Assembly (NCBI RefSeq): GCF_032854445.1
Contig: NC_088300.1
Span: 9,362,001-9,426,000, forward strand
Direction: 5' to 3'
Source: Liolophura sinensis
Lineage: Eukaryota > Mollusca > Polyplacophora > Chitonida > Chitonidae
Length of the DNA: 64,000 nucleotides
Made by a program: the position numbers and the translations under genes. Shown one piece after another: positions 10,666 to 23,424 of this stretch (its first letter is position 1; each line of letters begins with the position of its first letter). A model generated the notes under the pieces. It did not search any database. It worked only from the letters and a program-made list of their open reading frames with translations, and was not told where the DNA came from.

Positions 10666-13183
10666 CTGTAACAAACAGAAAAGAAAGAGAAATTGAATTA
10701 AGCGGGTTGGCGCACGTGAGTCAGACTGGGAGTTTGTGATGACCTTATAAGGTAAGTGACAAGGTAGCGAGTTATGTGCACGGCCTGCCTAACACCGGGT
10801 CAGGCCAGGTAAATATATCACCTGTATAAGATGTACCCCGGCTTTGTGACAGGTGTAAGAACATGTATCTTCTCCCGGTAACCTCTTGGCTGTTTTACCC
10901 CGGCTACTCCATCTTCAGCTAGAGTCGCCCGTGCTTGTATTGCGACACAAAGCACTCACAACTCTCAAACAAGGAAAGGCCACCAAAGGCCCCTTGTGTT
11001 TTTCAATCGCCCGTCCCAGTGTTTATTCTATATATAGAGATCCAACAGATAATCGTACCAAGAAATGCCCTTTCTTAGGTATGGAGAGGCCACAATAATG
11101 AACTCTTTTTTTGAAAAGGTGTTCAGTAAAAGAGTCTTCTAAATAAATATTTTAGAAAAGCGTACGAATGCCCCTGACAGATGATAAAGATTGGAGGGTT
11201 GGTTAAGATGGGAAGGGTAAGTCTATATCACAAATATGTCTTCACTTTTTTCACAAATGATTTCTCAAAGTAATATGAAAAGCTTAACAGTGTAACAACT
11301 GACGTGGATTATGTGTCTCTCAGAATATCGTTTTTTAACCTCACCCAGTAATGTACTTTTTGGACAAAACGCCTTGAGGTTTTGACAAGCCCAGACATTC
11401 TTTAGTATACACTGACAAACAAATCGAGGGATAATCCAGAACAGATGAAAACCAAACGAAAGCTAGGTTATACATACAATGGTAGGGAAATATTTTCAAA
11501 ACATTTTATATTCAGTTCAAGTCATATAAAGGAAACATGGACGAAATGTATGATGAGAAAAATAATGTTAAACTTGCTGGCTGAAAAATGTAGCGGAAAA
11601 GTGAAATAAAAGGTCAGTGGATGTCGTAATTCTTACACTGTTTGGTGTTACATAATATGAGAAATTTAAACTTTTGTAAACTCTTGTTTACAAATTCGCA
11701 AACATTGTGCATGTGAGAATTAACTGCACCCCACAGTATTAAAATTAAAATGTTGCTATATCTCACAGATATGGGTCAGTTCAATACCCTTAACAAGTCA
11801 ACGTCATTCATCCATATTAGGATGTCGGTTGTTAGTAAGATGGAGCTCTAAAATCAATTCAATCCTAACACAGTGCTGTGCATAGTCATCGGAGCCGGAG
11901 TCTCTACAGAAGCTAAGATATCTCACGCCGGTAACTTGGTCACGTTGGCATATATACCCATCAAACAGGTGGTAGGCCTACTGTTAGCCCCTTAATACCT
12001 GATAAAGTACAAGGTGTGTTTGGATGGAAATAAGATTTCATAGTTTTTATCAGTATAGCGGAAGAAAGATTTCTTTTATGGTCAAACGAGAAAAGAGGGG
12101 TCAGTAGAGGTAATAGAGTATCAGAAGGCAGGTGTTGACATGTGTCAATCAACGGTCTAAGTGACTGTCTCATGCACACTGTTTTAGATAAAATCTGTAC
12201 CTCTATATAGGCAAACAACTATATACGGATTTCACAAGAAGGCGATGTGATAAAGTAGGTCTTCAGCACTAATATTTACAAGAAAATATAGATACACCCT
12301 CTATTAGTGCTTTTCTATTTACGGGGACTTTATTATACCTATGTAGTCGAGAAATGAAATATACGTAGATTGGGGATAGTGTAAAATTACCTATGTTTAC
12401 TTATAAAATATAACACAAACTAAAAGTATAAAATCACATACACATTCAGTATCGTTTAACTTAATCATTCGTTCCCCTCCCCACCCCCGCCGCCCCTCTC
12501 TGTCTCTCATTCTCTCTGCACTTTTCTTTTCACAGAAACCTACCAGAGATTTAATGAAGTGTCAGTGTTGCTCCGGTAGAGAACTGGCCCCAAATAAATC
12601 AATTACCTGTCTTGTGTTGTCAGAGATGTAAGGTGTACTACAGGTGTAGTAAGTTATCTATAAAAAAGTCTGTGGGAATTAGGCCAACCACGTGACTTGG
12701 AAAAATAAATTACTTTCCGAAGTGGTTAAGATAGCTAAGCAAATACAGAGAGGTTAAAAAAAGGTTGTTGGTGGTACAGCCGTCATTCAGCGAAGCGACC
12801 GCAGGGGCCTCATTAAAACGTGTCTCAAAAACACTTTGGACGTCTCTTTTGACCCCAATATAATTTGTTTGATCAAGTAATGAGTAGTTTTAGAGCAGGA
12901 AGGTTACAGGTTGTGAGATCTACCAACATTGGGTAGCTCTGAACCATCTCCATCGAGTTTCTGTTTTGAGAAATAAAATTGATTGTACACTCTATGCAAT
13001 TCAAGTAGTATTACACAAGGGTCAGTGCGTACGCCTTGTCGGTTTTTCGAAATACTAAGAAGTGTTTTAGCCAAGTTTATCATAATCATTATCGTTAGAA
13101 AAGTCATCTTATTTATTAGGATAGGCCTATGTACATGTAATTAATTCAACATGCAGTTTTTCCCCTATTTTACAAGTGAACGG
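10666..13183. other. Gene 2 presumed first intron: no recognisable element
   Basis: AT-rich sequence with a C/T-rich patch at 12475-12530. I find no convincing exon and no SINE in it. A first exon of gene 2 other than the ATG-only candidate could hide here. Confidence 0.4.
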
Positions 13184-13567
13184 CATAAGGGACAAGGGAC
13201 CAGATTTATACTGTCTCCAGTGTCCAATGACAACACTTAGCATAAGGGACAAGGGACCAGATTTATACTGTCTCCAGTGTCCAATGACAACACTTAGCAT
13301 AAGGGACAAGGCACCAGATTTATACTGTCTCCAATGTCCAATGACAACATTTAGCATAAGGGACAAGGCACCAGATTTATACTGTCTCCAATGTCCAATG
13401 ACAACATTTAGCATAAGGGACAAGGCACCAGATTTATACTGTCTCCAATGTCCAATGACAACACTTAGCATAAGGAACAAGGGACCAGACGTTAATGTCC
13501 TCCATACTAAATAACCACACATATAGCATCGGGGAAATGGAACCAGGCGTATACTGTCTAAAATGTT
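13184..13567. repeat. 57-bp minisatellite, about 6.7 copies
   Basis: Units start at 13184, 13241, 13298, 13355, 13412, 13469 and, diverged, 13526 (cataagggacaagggaccag ... caatgacaacacttag). 57 is a multiple of 3, so both strands show open repeat frames. It is 160 bp from the candidate gene 2 start exon. Confidence 0.95.
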
Positions 13568-13730
13568 CAGCATGTGGACGTAACTTTACCTGTGTTGTGA
13601 AATATGTTTCACATATCATTGACAACACACCTTCAACAGCATTTAAGGTCAACAACGTTTACATGCGTCAAAACAATTTGTTGTCCAAACATTTCGGAGT
13701 ATTCCAAACTCGATGTACCGCATAACTTAC

Positions 13731-13733
13731 CAT
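13731..13733 (-). CDS. Gene 2 candidate ATG-only first exon
   Basis: The minus strand reads taacgcaATG directly followed by a consensus donor gtaagt. Calmodulin genes in several animals are split immediately after the initiator ATG, and gene 2 needs exactly one phase-0 Met to be in calmodulin register. The intron would be about 3.1 kb. This is an inference from motif and register only. Confidence 0.3.
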
Positions 13734-13739
13734 TGCGTT

Positions 13740-15627
13740 AATATACGGCGTTCCAGAAAAGTGGTTGTGGCGTAAATGTTAACTGTTTCTCCGGTGATTC
13801 ATAAAATTAATTCCGTTGGTAGAGGTAACAAAGGTTTGACGCTGTTCATTCCACCAATTGTGTCCTTGTTAAGAGCTTGGTGTACGAGCTTCAGGATGCT
13901 GTACTTGTGTGCGAACCATGTACACAACAACCGTGCGCTTGGAGCGGTAGCTTTGTGTGTAAAACATACCCTCGTTATTAAGCGTGGAATTAAAGTCTAA
14001 ATACTTAATACGCCCACGTTTATGGGTGGTCAGGTGCCCGAAATTCCTCGATGCGCCCGGCAGCACTGCCGAGTACTCTGGATTCCCGAACGTAATGTAA
14101 CAACTGAGATAACCACCCATTCATTGTAACATTGGATTTCTTCATTCATTGATTAGGGTCAGATGTCAAGTCCGCGATACAGCAGTCATTTCTGGTCTAC
14201 GTGAGTTATTACTTACTGCACGCTACACTGACTGCACGTCATCAATACACCTATCGTCAGTCGGTAAATGCTCCCTGATCTTTGTAATGTAATCCAAACC
14301 CACAGGCCCTGCTGTAGCTTGTTGACTGTCAGACGAGCTTTGGTATGTGTCTAGCTCTGTTACTTGCACGGAATACGTGTAGAATACGTGGACAGGCCAC
14401 ACCGATTCACGCAAACTTTTCAGTGTTAGTCAGGCTGGAGCAAGAATTTCTTATTTTTAATGTGTGGAACAGAGCCTTCAGCAGGTTTACATCAGACAAA
14501 GGGAGATACGCCTGATGCCGTCAAGGCTATATACATGGTAAATAAGCTTATAATCCACACAAACATCTGTTGACGAACTTGTGAGGTCATTGTAATGATT
14601 TCCTGACAATAACCTGGCATATAAAGATGAACCTCTACCCGCAAAGATTCATTAATCCATTCACCCTTAGTTTATTTATTCAGTCATTGACTTCTTTTAC
14701 AGATGGGCAAACAGCATATGTATCTCAAGACGTTGTAATCAACGATTCAGTGAGATTACACCTGTGTAGTGATAGGTTAGAAGCTTGCGTACCCATACAT
14801 CCGCATTACGAAAAATGATGACTAACGCAAACTGGCTGCCCCTATGACTAATTGACAATTTATATCAATAATTAAAAAGCTTTGTATGCCCCATTAATAA
14901 TGTATGCTTCTCGGTGGGTGATGAAGTTCTACTCTTTGTCTAATAAAATGCTATAGTCGTTGTACAGGTATTCGCCTGGACATACAAAACGTGCGCGTAG
15001 AGACTCTCCAGCAGCGCGGTAATCTATAATCCATCCAGTTACCGATAACCATGTAAAACACGACAATAAGCCCAATATACGCCTCGAAATCAAACAGCCA
15101 CTGAGACGGAACTTCAATATATATACGGACGGTATATATTAGCATTAAATATTGGCTCTTAACTAATATATAAATACAATTATATGCTGGTTATTGCGAC
15201 TCTAAATGGGAAGTTGGCAATTATGAGAATTAAGCAAACATATGGTCTGTGTGACAAATACATACAATGTGTATAGTTTTCCTGTTATTGTAACCTAGAG
15301 GAGGGTGATCATTCATGAATGGGTCAATAAGGGGAGCATACCGCTAGATCTTATACTGCACGATCGTGGAGCTCCTGGTACTGTTGAAATAGGCCGTATT
15401 AATTTGATACAGGCTGTATTAAGTGTATATTGTTGATGAACAGGCCTCGGCATATACCAAGTATTCATCCCACTTCCGTCGATGTTAAGTGGGCTTCAAT
15501 AAGCTCAGTTTTTTTAATAATTTAGAATCCAAATCCATTTTTTACGTAAATGTGGAAATAATGCATTGTGTGTTTGTGCATGCACTTTGCACGAGGAAAT
15601 TACTTTTAGCGTTTTGTGCCTGGCAAA
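13740..15627. other. Spacer, nothing recognised
   Basis: Unique-looking AT-rich DNA with no EF-hand exon, no SINE and only short random open frames. Confidence 0.4.
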
Positions 15628-15796
15628 CATTAGCATATCGGCCGTGTGTTGTGATGCTACCATGACCTATCTGACCAGCAAAGAATATAAAGATATCGGT
15701 TGTGTGTTGTAATGCTACCATGACTATCTGACGAGCAGACAACATAAACATATCGGTTGTGTGTTGTAATGCTACCGTGAACTATTGACCAGGAGA

Positions 15797-16058
15797 TTTA
15801 TTTATTTATTTGATTGGTGTTTTACGCAGTACTCAAGAACATTTCACTTGTACGAAGGCGGCCAGCATTATGGTGGAAACCGGGCAGAGCCCGGGAGAAA
15901 CCCACGACCATCCGCAGGTTTCTAACAGACCTTCCCACGTACGGCCGAAGAGGAAGCCAGCATGAGCTGGACTTGAACTCACAGCGACCGCATTGGTGAG
16001 AGACTCCTGGAAGATTACGCTGCGCTAGCACGCTAACCAACTGAGCCACAGAGGCCCC
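15797..16058 (-). mobile_element. SINE-A, full length, with 10-bp target-site duplication
   Basis: A complete minus-strand copy. Read on its own strand it starts ggggcctctgtggctcagtt (tRNA-like A box), carries gtgagttcaagtccagctca as B box, the conserved body, and ends caccaatcaaataaataaa. The sequence gaccaggaga flanks it at 15787-15796 and 16059-16068, the footprint of LINE-type target-primed insertion. It is the best reference copy of SINE-A here (262 bp). Confidence 0.93.
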
Positions 16059-16211
16059 GACCAGGAGATAACATAAGCATACGGGTTGTGTGTTGTAATG
16101 CCACCGTGACCTGCCTGACCAGCTAACAACATAAGCATGAAATGATGATATGTTATAGGTACCTCTGTCTCTCCCCAGACAACATAAGTATACAGGTTAT
16201 GTGTTGTAATG

Positions 16212-16268
16212 AATGAATGATTATGGCTTAACGCCACATCGGCAATATTTCAGCCATACCGTGGCGAG
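16212..16268 (-). mobile_element. 57-bp truncated retroposon tail with 10-bp target-site duplication
   Basis: The minus strand reads a 3'-end-like sequence, gatgtggcgttaagccataa then tcattcatt, different from SINE-A. tgttgtaatg flanks it at 16202-16211 and 16269-16278. The pre-insertion site reconstructs a normal 58-bp array unit. Confidence 0.75.
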
Positions 16269-16345
16269 TGTTGTAATGCAACCGTGACATGTCGGACCAG
16301 GAGACAACATAAGCATATCGGTTGTATGATGTAATGCAACCGTGA

Positions 16346-16417
16346 CCTTGTGGAGGTCTTTCGGTTGGCCGGCGTTTGAAATGATGATATGTTATAGGAA
16401 CGTCTGTCTCTCCCCAT
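16346..16417. repeat. Dispersed 60-bp sequence, copy 2
   Basis: aggtctttcggttggccggc, then gtttgaaatgatgatatgtt and ataggaacgtctgtctctcc. Related copies are at about 16138-16178 (right part only) and 17771-17831. The family is unknown. Confidence 0.7.
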
Positions 16418-16897
16418 ACAACATAAGCATATCGGTTGCATGATGTAATGCAACCGTGACCTGCCTGACAAGGAGACAGCATAACCATATCGGTTGTGCG
16501 TTGTAATTCTACTGTGACCCGCCTGACGAGGAGACAACATAAGCATGTCTGTTGTGTGTTGTAATGCTACCATGACCTATCTGACCACGAGACAACATAA
16601 GCATGTCTGTTGTGTGTTGTAATGCTACCATGACCTATCTGACCACGAGACAACCTAAGCATGTCTGTTGTGTGTTGTTATGCTACCATGACCTATCTGA
16701 CCACGAGACAACAAAAGTATATCTGTTTTCGGAAACACAGGCCCAACGATTTACACGTATAAGCTACAGTTGACGCAAAGTTACTGACGCTTGTTCTCAA
16801 TTATTGATCAAACTTTAATTTTAATGATTGCGTATTTAACACGATCGAGGTATTTTATATGCATAATGACTTTCTATATTGCTGATGACAGGGGAGA

Positions 16898-17153
16898 ATA
16901 CGTGGCCGAGTGGTGAGCGGTGCTAGCGCGCCACAATGAGTCGGGAGTCTCTTGCTAATGCGGTGCTATAGCTACTATAGTTCATGCTGTTTATCTCTTC
17001 GTGCGTGGGAAGGTCTGTCCCCAACTTGCGGATGGTCGTGGGTTTCCCCCTGGCTCTGCCCGTCTTCCTCCCGCCGTAATGTTGTCCGTCGTCGTACAAG
17101 TGAAACATTCTTGGGTCCCGGTTTTACGTAAACACCCATCAAATAAATAAATA
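16898..17153 (+). mobile_element. SINE-A copy, diverged
   Basis: Head gtggccgagtggtgagcggt, body cttgcggatggtcgtgggtt, 3' domain caagtgaaacattcttgggt, tail catcaaataaataaata. The 3' domain has more changes than other copies, so it is older. Confidence 0.85.
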
Positions 17154-17770
17154 TTGTTGATGAGTAATTTTCTTTCCCAATAGCATCAAAATCGATTTCA
17201 CTATTTATGCGATAAAATTTGTCTGTGCTCCGGTCTTTTATATCATAGTGCGTAGCTTCATCATTAGTTTGACAAATGCGTGTTTGGACTACACCAAAAA
17301 TACTAAACGCCGACCAAAACAAAACGCTGACCAAAACAAAATGCCTTCTTTTTCAATAAAATAACTGTAAACAATTTTCTGCTTTTTAACCCTTTGAAGA
17401 ACTGTAATTGGGGTGAAATAGTTCCAATATTGCGTTGGGAACCAGTTATTCATTTCAGCCTGAACCGTTAGTGTGCGGTTATACACATGTTCGATGCCGG
17501 TAAAAGGGTACATGTGTAAATGTGTCGCCTTAGACAAACCAGTGCGGTACCCTATCTATTCACGCATGAGAAGCGCTGTCTACCGTTCACCAGTCTTACG
17601 TTTATACATGAATTATTCACATTTATGTCATCCTAAATCACGGCTAAACTGGGCCACTGCGAACAATGAATGTTAAATCCGTATATCTAATTATACTTAC
17701 GTATCCATGACCAAATTAATTAACTATGCCTTTCGAAATCTTACCTGTTTAAAACGCTAAATATTGCTGA

Positions 17771-17831
17771 GGTCTTTCGGTCGGCCGGCGTTTGAAATGA
17801 TGATATGTTATAGGCACGTCTGTCTCTCCCC
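17771..17831. repeat. Dispersed 60-bp sequence, copy 3
   Basis: Nearly the same 60 bp as at 16346-16417 (aggtctttcggtcggccggc ... cgtctgtctctcccc), here outside the 58-bp array, so it spread independently of the array. Confidence 0.7.
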
Positions 17832-18318
17832 GTGGCGATCTGCCTTATGCTGACTTATTAACCCAGTACCGATCTACTATAGCCTACAACTCACAGAATC
17901 TTCCAGAGAAACCAGTTTTGAAGCCGGATAAAATCTCGAAATGACAACAATGTCCTAAGTGCTAAATGGGCTGTCCTCAAATCTGTGGTCAGACTTCAGG
18001 GTGCGCGTACATGATTGACGGGGTATATGGCATGAGGAAGGCCTACTAGTCAATGCCATGCGCGAGCTCTTTAATAGCCGATCTGTAAGGGAAAAAATGT
18101 ACTTAGCGAATCGTGATACAAATAGGGTCAAATCACTGCCACAAGACAATAGGCAGAATAATCTTATAATGATTCTGAGGAGTAGAGCAGTACACAAGAT
18201 GTTGATGTGTACAGGTTTGAAAATAGTTTTCATCTTAGTCACGGATTCTCTCCTCGAGCTATTGCGTGTATTTATGAAGGTATATTTTTATCGGGAATTA
18301 TGCACGGCCTGGTCGCCA

Positions 18319-18320
<2 letters not shown>

Positions 18321-18395
<75 letters not shown>
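18321..18395. repeat. (TA)n microsatellite, about 37 units
   Basis: 75 uninterrupted bases of alternating TA. Open frames of Tyr-Ile repeats across it on both strands are artefacts. Confidence 0.98.
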
Positions 18396-18397
<2 letters not shown>

Positions 18398-18769
18398 TGT
18401 TTGTGATATGTGTCGAGGAATTCTTGCCATATTTTCTGCTCGATGTCATCATATCCTCGAGCAATTCAATTATGTTTTCAGCCATACGAGTCGCCTCTAT
18501 GTTGCTTTTTTACTTTGTCTGACCAGAGTGTCATACAGACTGAGGTGTCGGGTGAGTGATACTCTCTAATGATACATACTGCATTATTCTAGATATACCA
18601 GTATGACTCGAGGCCAAACCTTTTAGTACATCAGTCATAACTTGCATATTCTTCCCCCCAAAAAAACTCCGTGTAGCCTAAACACGTCGGCCATAGTTTT
18701 ATACGAGAACAAGATCACGACATCACATGTATCAATTCAGGTCAGTATGTTTCATTTTAAATTAGGGAC

Positions 18770-18978
18770 CTTAACACGCCAGCACGGCGCAATGACCCAT
18801 GAGCCTTCCACCAATGCGGTCACTGTGAGTTCAAATCCAGCTCTTTCTGGCTTCTTCTCCGGCCGTACGTGGGACGGTCCCTGGTTCTGCCCGGTTTCCT
18901 CCCACCACAATGCTGGCCTCCGTCGTATAAGTGAAATATTTTTGAGTACGGCGTAAAACATCAATCAAATAAATAAAT
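18770..18978 (+). mobile_element. SINE-A copy
   Basis: It contains ccaatgcggtcactgtgagt (B-box region), cttctccggccgtacgtggg, gtgaaatatttttgagtacg and the tail caatcaaataaataaata. The 5' head is degenerate. Confidence 0.85.
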
Positions 18979-19084
18979 ACATGTAAATCATATTAATTTA
19001 AGGAGAAATTCATGAGAGTTTTTTTTTTCAAAACAACTCAGCACCCTGCATGTGTTTAGGTATCAAACGGCATGAAGAAAATAT

Positions 19085-19345
19085 CTGCAGTTTTTGGTTT
19101 GGTCTGACTTGGGGTTTAATGTCGTGCACAAGAATGTATCACTTAGACGGCGGCGGTCACATTTATGGGATGAGAAAAAAGCGGTGTGCCCGGAGTCACC
19201 ACCGACTTTGCCTGACAAACCTCGTGACAAAGCCGCAGTCGAAACAGCAAAGAGCAAGAGCTGGGTTCGAACACGCGACATCATGCCATGGTATATGGCC
19301 TGAGCCATGCTTTCATCATCTAAGTCAGCGAGACCCCGCTCCCTC
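19085..19345 (-). mobile_element. SINE-C (tRNA-derived), minus strand
   Basis: The right end reads, on the minus strand, like a tRNA head: ggtctcgctgacttagatga, then a B box near gtcgcgtgttcgaacccagc. The body on the left (cactt agacggcggcggtcac; gtgcccggagtcaccaccga) is only distantly like SINE-A. The family is uncertain. Confidence 0.55.
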
Positions 19346-19413
19346 CCCCACATCCCCCTTTCGTAATAAGACACTAAGCCAGTGCCTATTACACGATTCA
19401 TTGGTGACTTAAG

Positions 19414-19414
<1 letters not shown>

Positions 19415-19450
<36 letters not shown>
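19415..19450. repeat. (GATT)9 microsatellite
   Basis: A pure gatt tetranucleotide run followed by aaacg. A looser gattgattgatt-rich tract also lies at about 20960-21140. Confidence 0.95.
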
Positions 19451-21900
19451 AAACGTTTATCCACTTATCCTCATCTTGTCTTCACACCCTCACATTAAAA
19501 CAGCACATGCACATGCCGGGATAAATTTGAGATAATGCATCCGCCCCTATATATGGATTAGTATTAGTATTAACAGGCTATATACATAGACAACCGCTGC
19601 CGTGTATACAAGCGCATGTCTCCTAAATTTGTACAAGGCTACCGAGACATGAAAAACTACCAGCGATCTTTATCTTTGTGTGTGATACATTTTGTCACGA
19701 TGAATTTATAATAACGCATTAATCCATCAATATTCAGGAATGGTTACACATGCAGCAAAATTATCCCCGTACTGTTATGCATGTACAGCATATAGAACAT
19801 GTTCATTGTGCCTTCGTAATATCAGATAGTTAACTGGTAAACATTTTATATACATGTACGTAAGATAATACGTGAAAGTAACTAAAGTGAAATCTTAGTG
19901 CAGCTTGCGCAATACAGAATCAACCTCAAATGATCAAAGACATGTTTCTTAGTTTTATTTTAAGCTTAAATAACTTTCTATATTTTTGTATGCAACATAC
20001 AGTAACCACGTGATTTGATATTAATATACTAACTTACGGTTTGTTATGATTCTGAGTTAATGATTTAAACTAGTTAAGGGTTAGGGCAATTCACACAGAC
20101 CGATTATCTTTCATCGTGCAGTGCCATGTATCTAACTATACAAGCATTGATAATGATATGTCAGTTATTATAAAACATATTTTACCCTTTTACTCACCAT
20201 CACTGGAATTCACGGGTCAAAGCTCGTTGTATAGGGGTATTGCTCCAGAAACGCGATTGTTTGGCAAAGAATTCCCTCCTTCAACGGTACAAAGTAGCCG
20301 GACAAATAAACTCCAGCTCGTAAGAGGGCCTGCCCAATAGGCGTGTCAAGTCCCCGGTTGCGGTGACGTAGTCCGCGAAGCTGAGGCGAGGTGCCGAGCA
20401 GGAACATGCGCTGAATATCAATAGAGCTCTGTCAACAGAAGCATGTCAGTAAGCCTAAGCCTAATTGAACCAAATCGCCTCAATTAAACCGTTAGACATT
20501 CTTTTCATAGCTGTACATTTTTGATACTGACCCAAATTTCCCGGGCTAATAGCCGTAATAAGCCAAATTCCTCGCGCGAGATACCACATAAGATACAAAA
20601 CTTTGCCAACCAAATTTTGTGCCGCCCGTGTTTCTTTTTGTTCCTGGAATAATTAAAATGCATGTATTAAACCAGCGTTAATCAAAGGTGTATTTAAAAC
20701 GCGGCGTACGTGTGTAAAATCCCCAGGATACTGTGGAATACACGATTAGTACGTACACTTGGAATGTGTCAGGGTTTAAATAGGTTAGGTGAAGTAGCAA
20801 AATGCTCAGGTAACTTAGGTGCCGTTACCTTAAGTTGGTTCTAATGAGACCGCTACATAATGCAAATACTGACCTATCCCAGCAGAATTCCAGAATCGAT
20901 GGTTTGGTGGGTGAATGTATAGTTAGTTTGGTTTATACACTGATGGCACGATAGATTAATCTATTCATTGGTTTATCTATGAATCTGCTGATTGATTGAC
21001 TTATCGTTTACATACTAATCGGCTAATCGTTTACAGATTGCCTGATCGCTGAATGGATGGTTTGATAAATAGATTGGTGGATTATTGATTGATAGATTGA
21101 TTGACTTATTTACTGATTGATTGATTGATTGATTGGTAGATAGGTAGTATGAGATAGAGGCCTACCTGGGTGTGTATTCTGATTGCACTAGACTGTTATG
21201 TATCATACAGTAAAACATGGGTAACAAAACATACACGTTTGCATATACAATTCACAAAGCACTAAACATAACTTTGTCGTTATTTTTTAACAACCTGGAC
21301 CATGCGGACAAAGTTAATAACGTCACGCCCGGAGATGTAAGATTCAACTGCATATATATATTTTTACATGACAGCTGTGTGTCGCCTGGAAATGTACATA
21401 CCTGCAGTCAGCCGTATCCAGCACTATGGTACCGGCCCTGCATATAACAATAAGCCGCCTTCATTCATGTATGTAGGCCGGAATCGCACAACAAATGATT
21501 TTAACATGTGTTTAGGTACATGGCCCCATACCAAAGGTTTTACACATGTTCACATAAAGGACAACCTGACATTAAAAGCATACAGCAGCTGTTAAACCGT
21601 TAGTCAGCTCTGGAGAACTCATATATTATAAATTGGTGAAAGTAGTAACCACTCTTTTTTTTTTTAAAGATATATAATTCATGTCCCTTTCTCCATGTCG
21701 ATATATTTATTACAGTTTTACAACGCCACTTGTAAACTAACGAGCCTGAACATGAGCTTCGTAATTTCTTGTCCTGCCCTTTGTCTATATCGCAGGTTCG
21801 ACTCCCTCGAATCGTCAATTTTTCTCCTAGGCCAATGGTACAAGTGTGCGAGGAATGCTCGGTATATACAGCACGATATGCATACCAACCTGAATTTTGT
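19451..21900. other. Spacer, no secure gene
   Basis: It contains the diffuse gatt-rich tract (20960-21140) and one minus-strand open stretch of higher GC at 20210-20407 (65 codons) that I do not recognise. Nothing else stands out. Confidence 0.4.
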
Positions 21901-21904
21901 GATA

Positions 21905-22190
21905 CCGAAGCAGTGTTAAGTCACAATCATTCATTTATTCCCATCGTGATGCCGAAGTAGTGTTAAGCCACAGTCATTCATTCATTCCTACCGTGATACC
22001 GAAGTAGTATTAAGCCACAAACATTCATTCATTCCCATCGTGGTACCGAAGTGGTGCTCAGCCACAATCATTCATTCATTCCTTTCGTAATACTAAAGTA
22101 GTATTAAGGTACAATCATTCCTTCATTTCCTCCATGATGCCGAAGTAACGTTAAGCCACAATCATTCATTCATGCTTATCGTGAGATCAG
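21905..22190. repeat. About 47-bp tandem repeat, 6 copies
   Basis: The unit is aagccacaatcattcattca followed by ttcctaccgtgataccgaag and tagtatt, with drift between copies. The cattcattcatt part resembles retroposon 3' tails. Confidence 0.85.
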
Positions 22191-23420
22191 ACAAAAACAG
22201 AAATCTGCTGCAGCCTTAACCCACTTGTTTAAAAACTTATTTATTTTATTTTTATTTATTTACCGGTTTAACACGTAATTTATGTAGTTAGATAGTCACT
22301 TAGTTAAGTGTGTGATTACTTTAGGGCTATGTGATTCCCTTTTCTTAGGCCTTCAATTATATGTAGAGCCCTTGTAAGTATGGCCGAAGACGAAGGGTTT
22401 TAATTCTCCCAACAGGACTGTCCTGCATGTATGTAGCCTCTTTTCTCGAGTGTAGCTCCTAACTATTCATTTCCGGGCAAAAACTCGCCCGTACATTGTT
22501 ATGGAGATGCAGTCAGGTGTGATGTTTTAGCATCACTTACTCCACCAAGGGTGGTGAGATGTACTTGGTTTGCGTCCCAGGTTGTACTTGATGGCCGAAA
22601 GGCTATGCATAGCCCTGCACAGGTAACATAATTTTCAGTGACCTTCGGTGTTTACCTTTAACAATAAAACCACCACTCTGGACTAGACCTAAATAATACA
22701 CCTCTTGTTTCAGAAGGAAGCTGGTTTGCTTAAAGGCTGAATTCGTGGTGGGAGAAGATGTAGGTAATTTTCTCTACAGACATTGTTATTCCACTTGATT
22801 GACTGACAGTTTACAGGATACACAATGACACTCGGTCACCACATGGAAATGTACCAGGTGATCTCTTCTCTAAACAAGCAATGCGTGTAACTCACAACCC
22901 TGTAAGTACAACTTATTTTACCCACTCCTTGTCACCCTGGCCAGGCTTGACAAAAAAATATAACCTAATTCATTTCAGAAGAGGGATCCATACAGACCTA
23001 AATTTGCATAAGCATTTTTTTTTATTACGTGCTTGGTAACTCTATAAATCACCTTTTAATCTGGGATGCTTACGAGACCATGGGATACACCATTTTAGAG
23101 AAACCGGAAACACGATGTCGCGTCATCCGTACCCTACGCTCTTCAGTTCTAGAGGCGAGACATTCGTTTGTATTACGAAGTACTTGATTGGTTAAAACAA
23201 AGCATGACTGCCCGCCGTTTGATTTTGCTACATGGGCGTTTTTGCTTACTATAAAACTGCGATATCTCGGTTATCCTACATCACAAAAGTGAAAAGTGAC
23301 TTTTTTAAAAACCTTTAAATGTGAAACTTTATCGACAAATACATACATTTTGGTCTAGTGTTGTCTTTTCATCTACAGTCAGTATAAAACCGTATGAAAG
23401 TAGACATGTCATGTGCTGGT
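22191..23420. other. Spacer, nothing recognised
   Basis: AT-rich DNA with a short ttattttatttttatttattt run near 22240. No exon or SINE was recognised. Confidence 0.4.
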
Positions 23421-23424
23421 ATAC

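Larger units (their letters stand above)
15628..16735. repeat. 58-bp tandem array broken by insertions
   Basis: The unit is tgttgtgtgttgtaatgcta followed by ccatgacctatctgaccacg and agacaacataagcatgtc; the clean copies at 16543 and 16601 are 58 bp apart. The array is interrupted by a SINE (15797-16058), a 57-bp insertion (16212-16268) and copies of a dispersed 60-bp sequence. Confidence 0.85.

Noticed and set aside
13872-14120. Minus-strand frame of 83 codons
   Set aside because: No protein-like composition or splice context; judged random.
18058-18569. Frames with long Tyr-Ile runs
   Set aside because: Translation of the (TA)n microsatellite.
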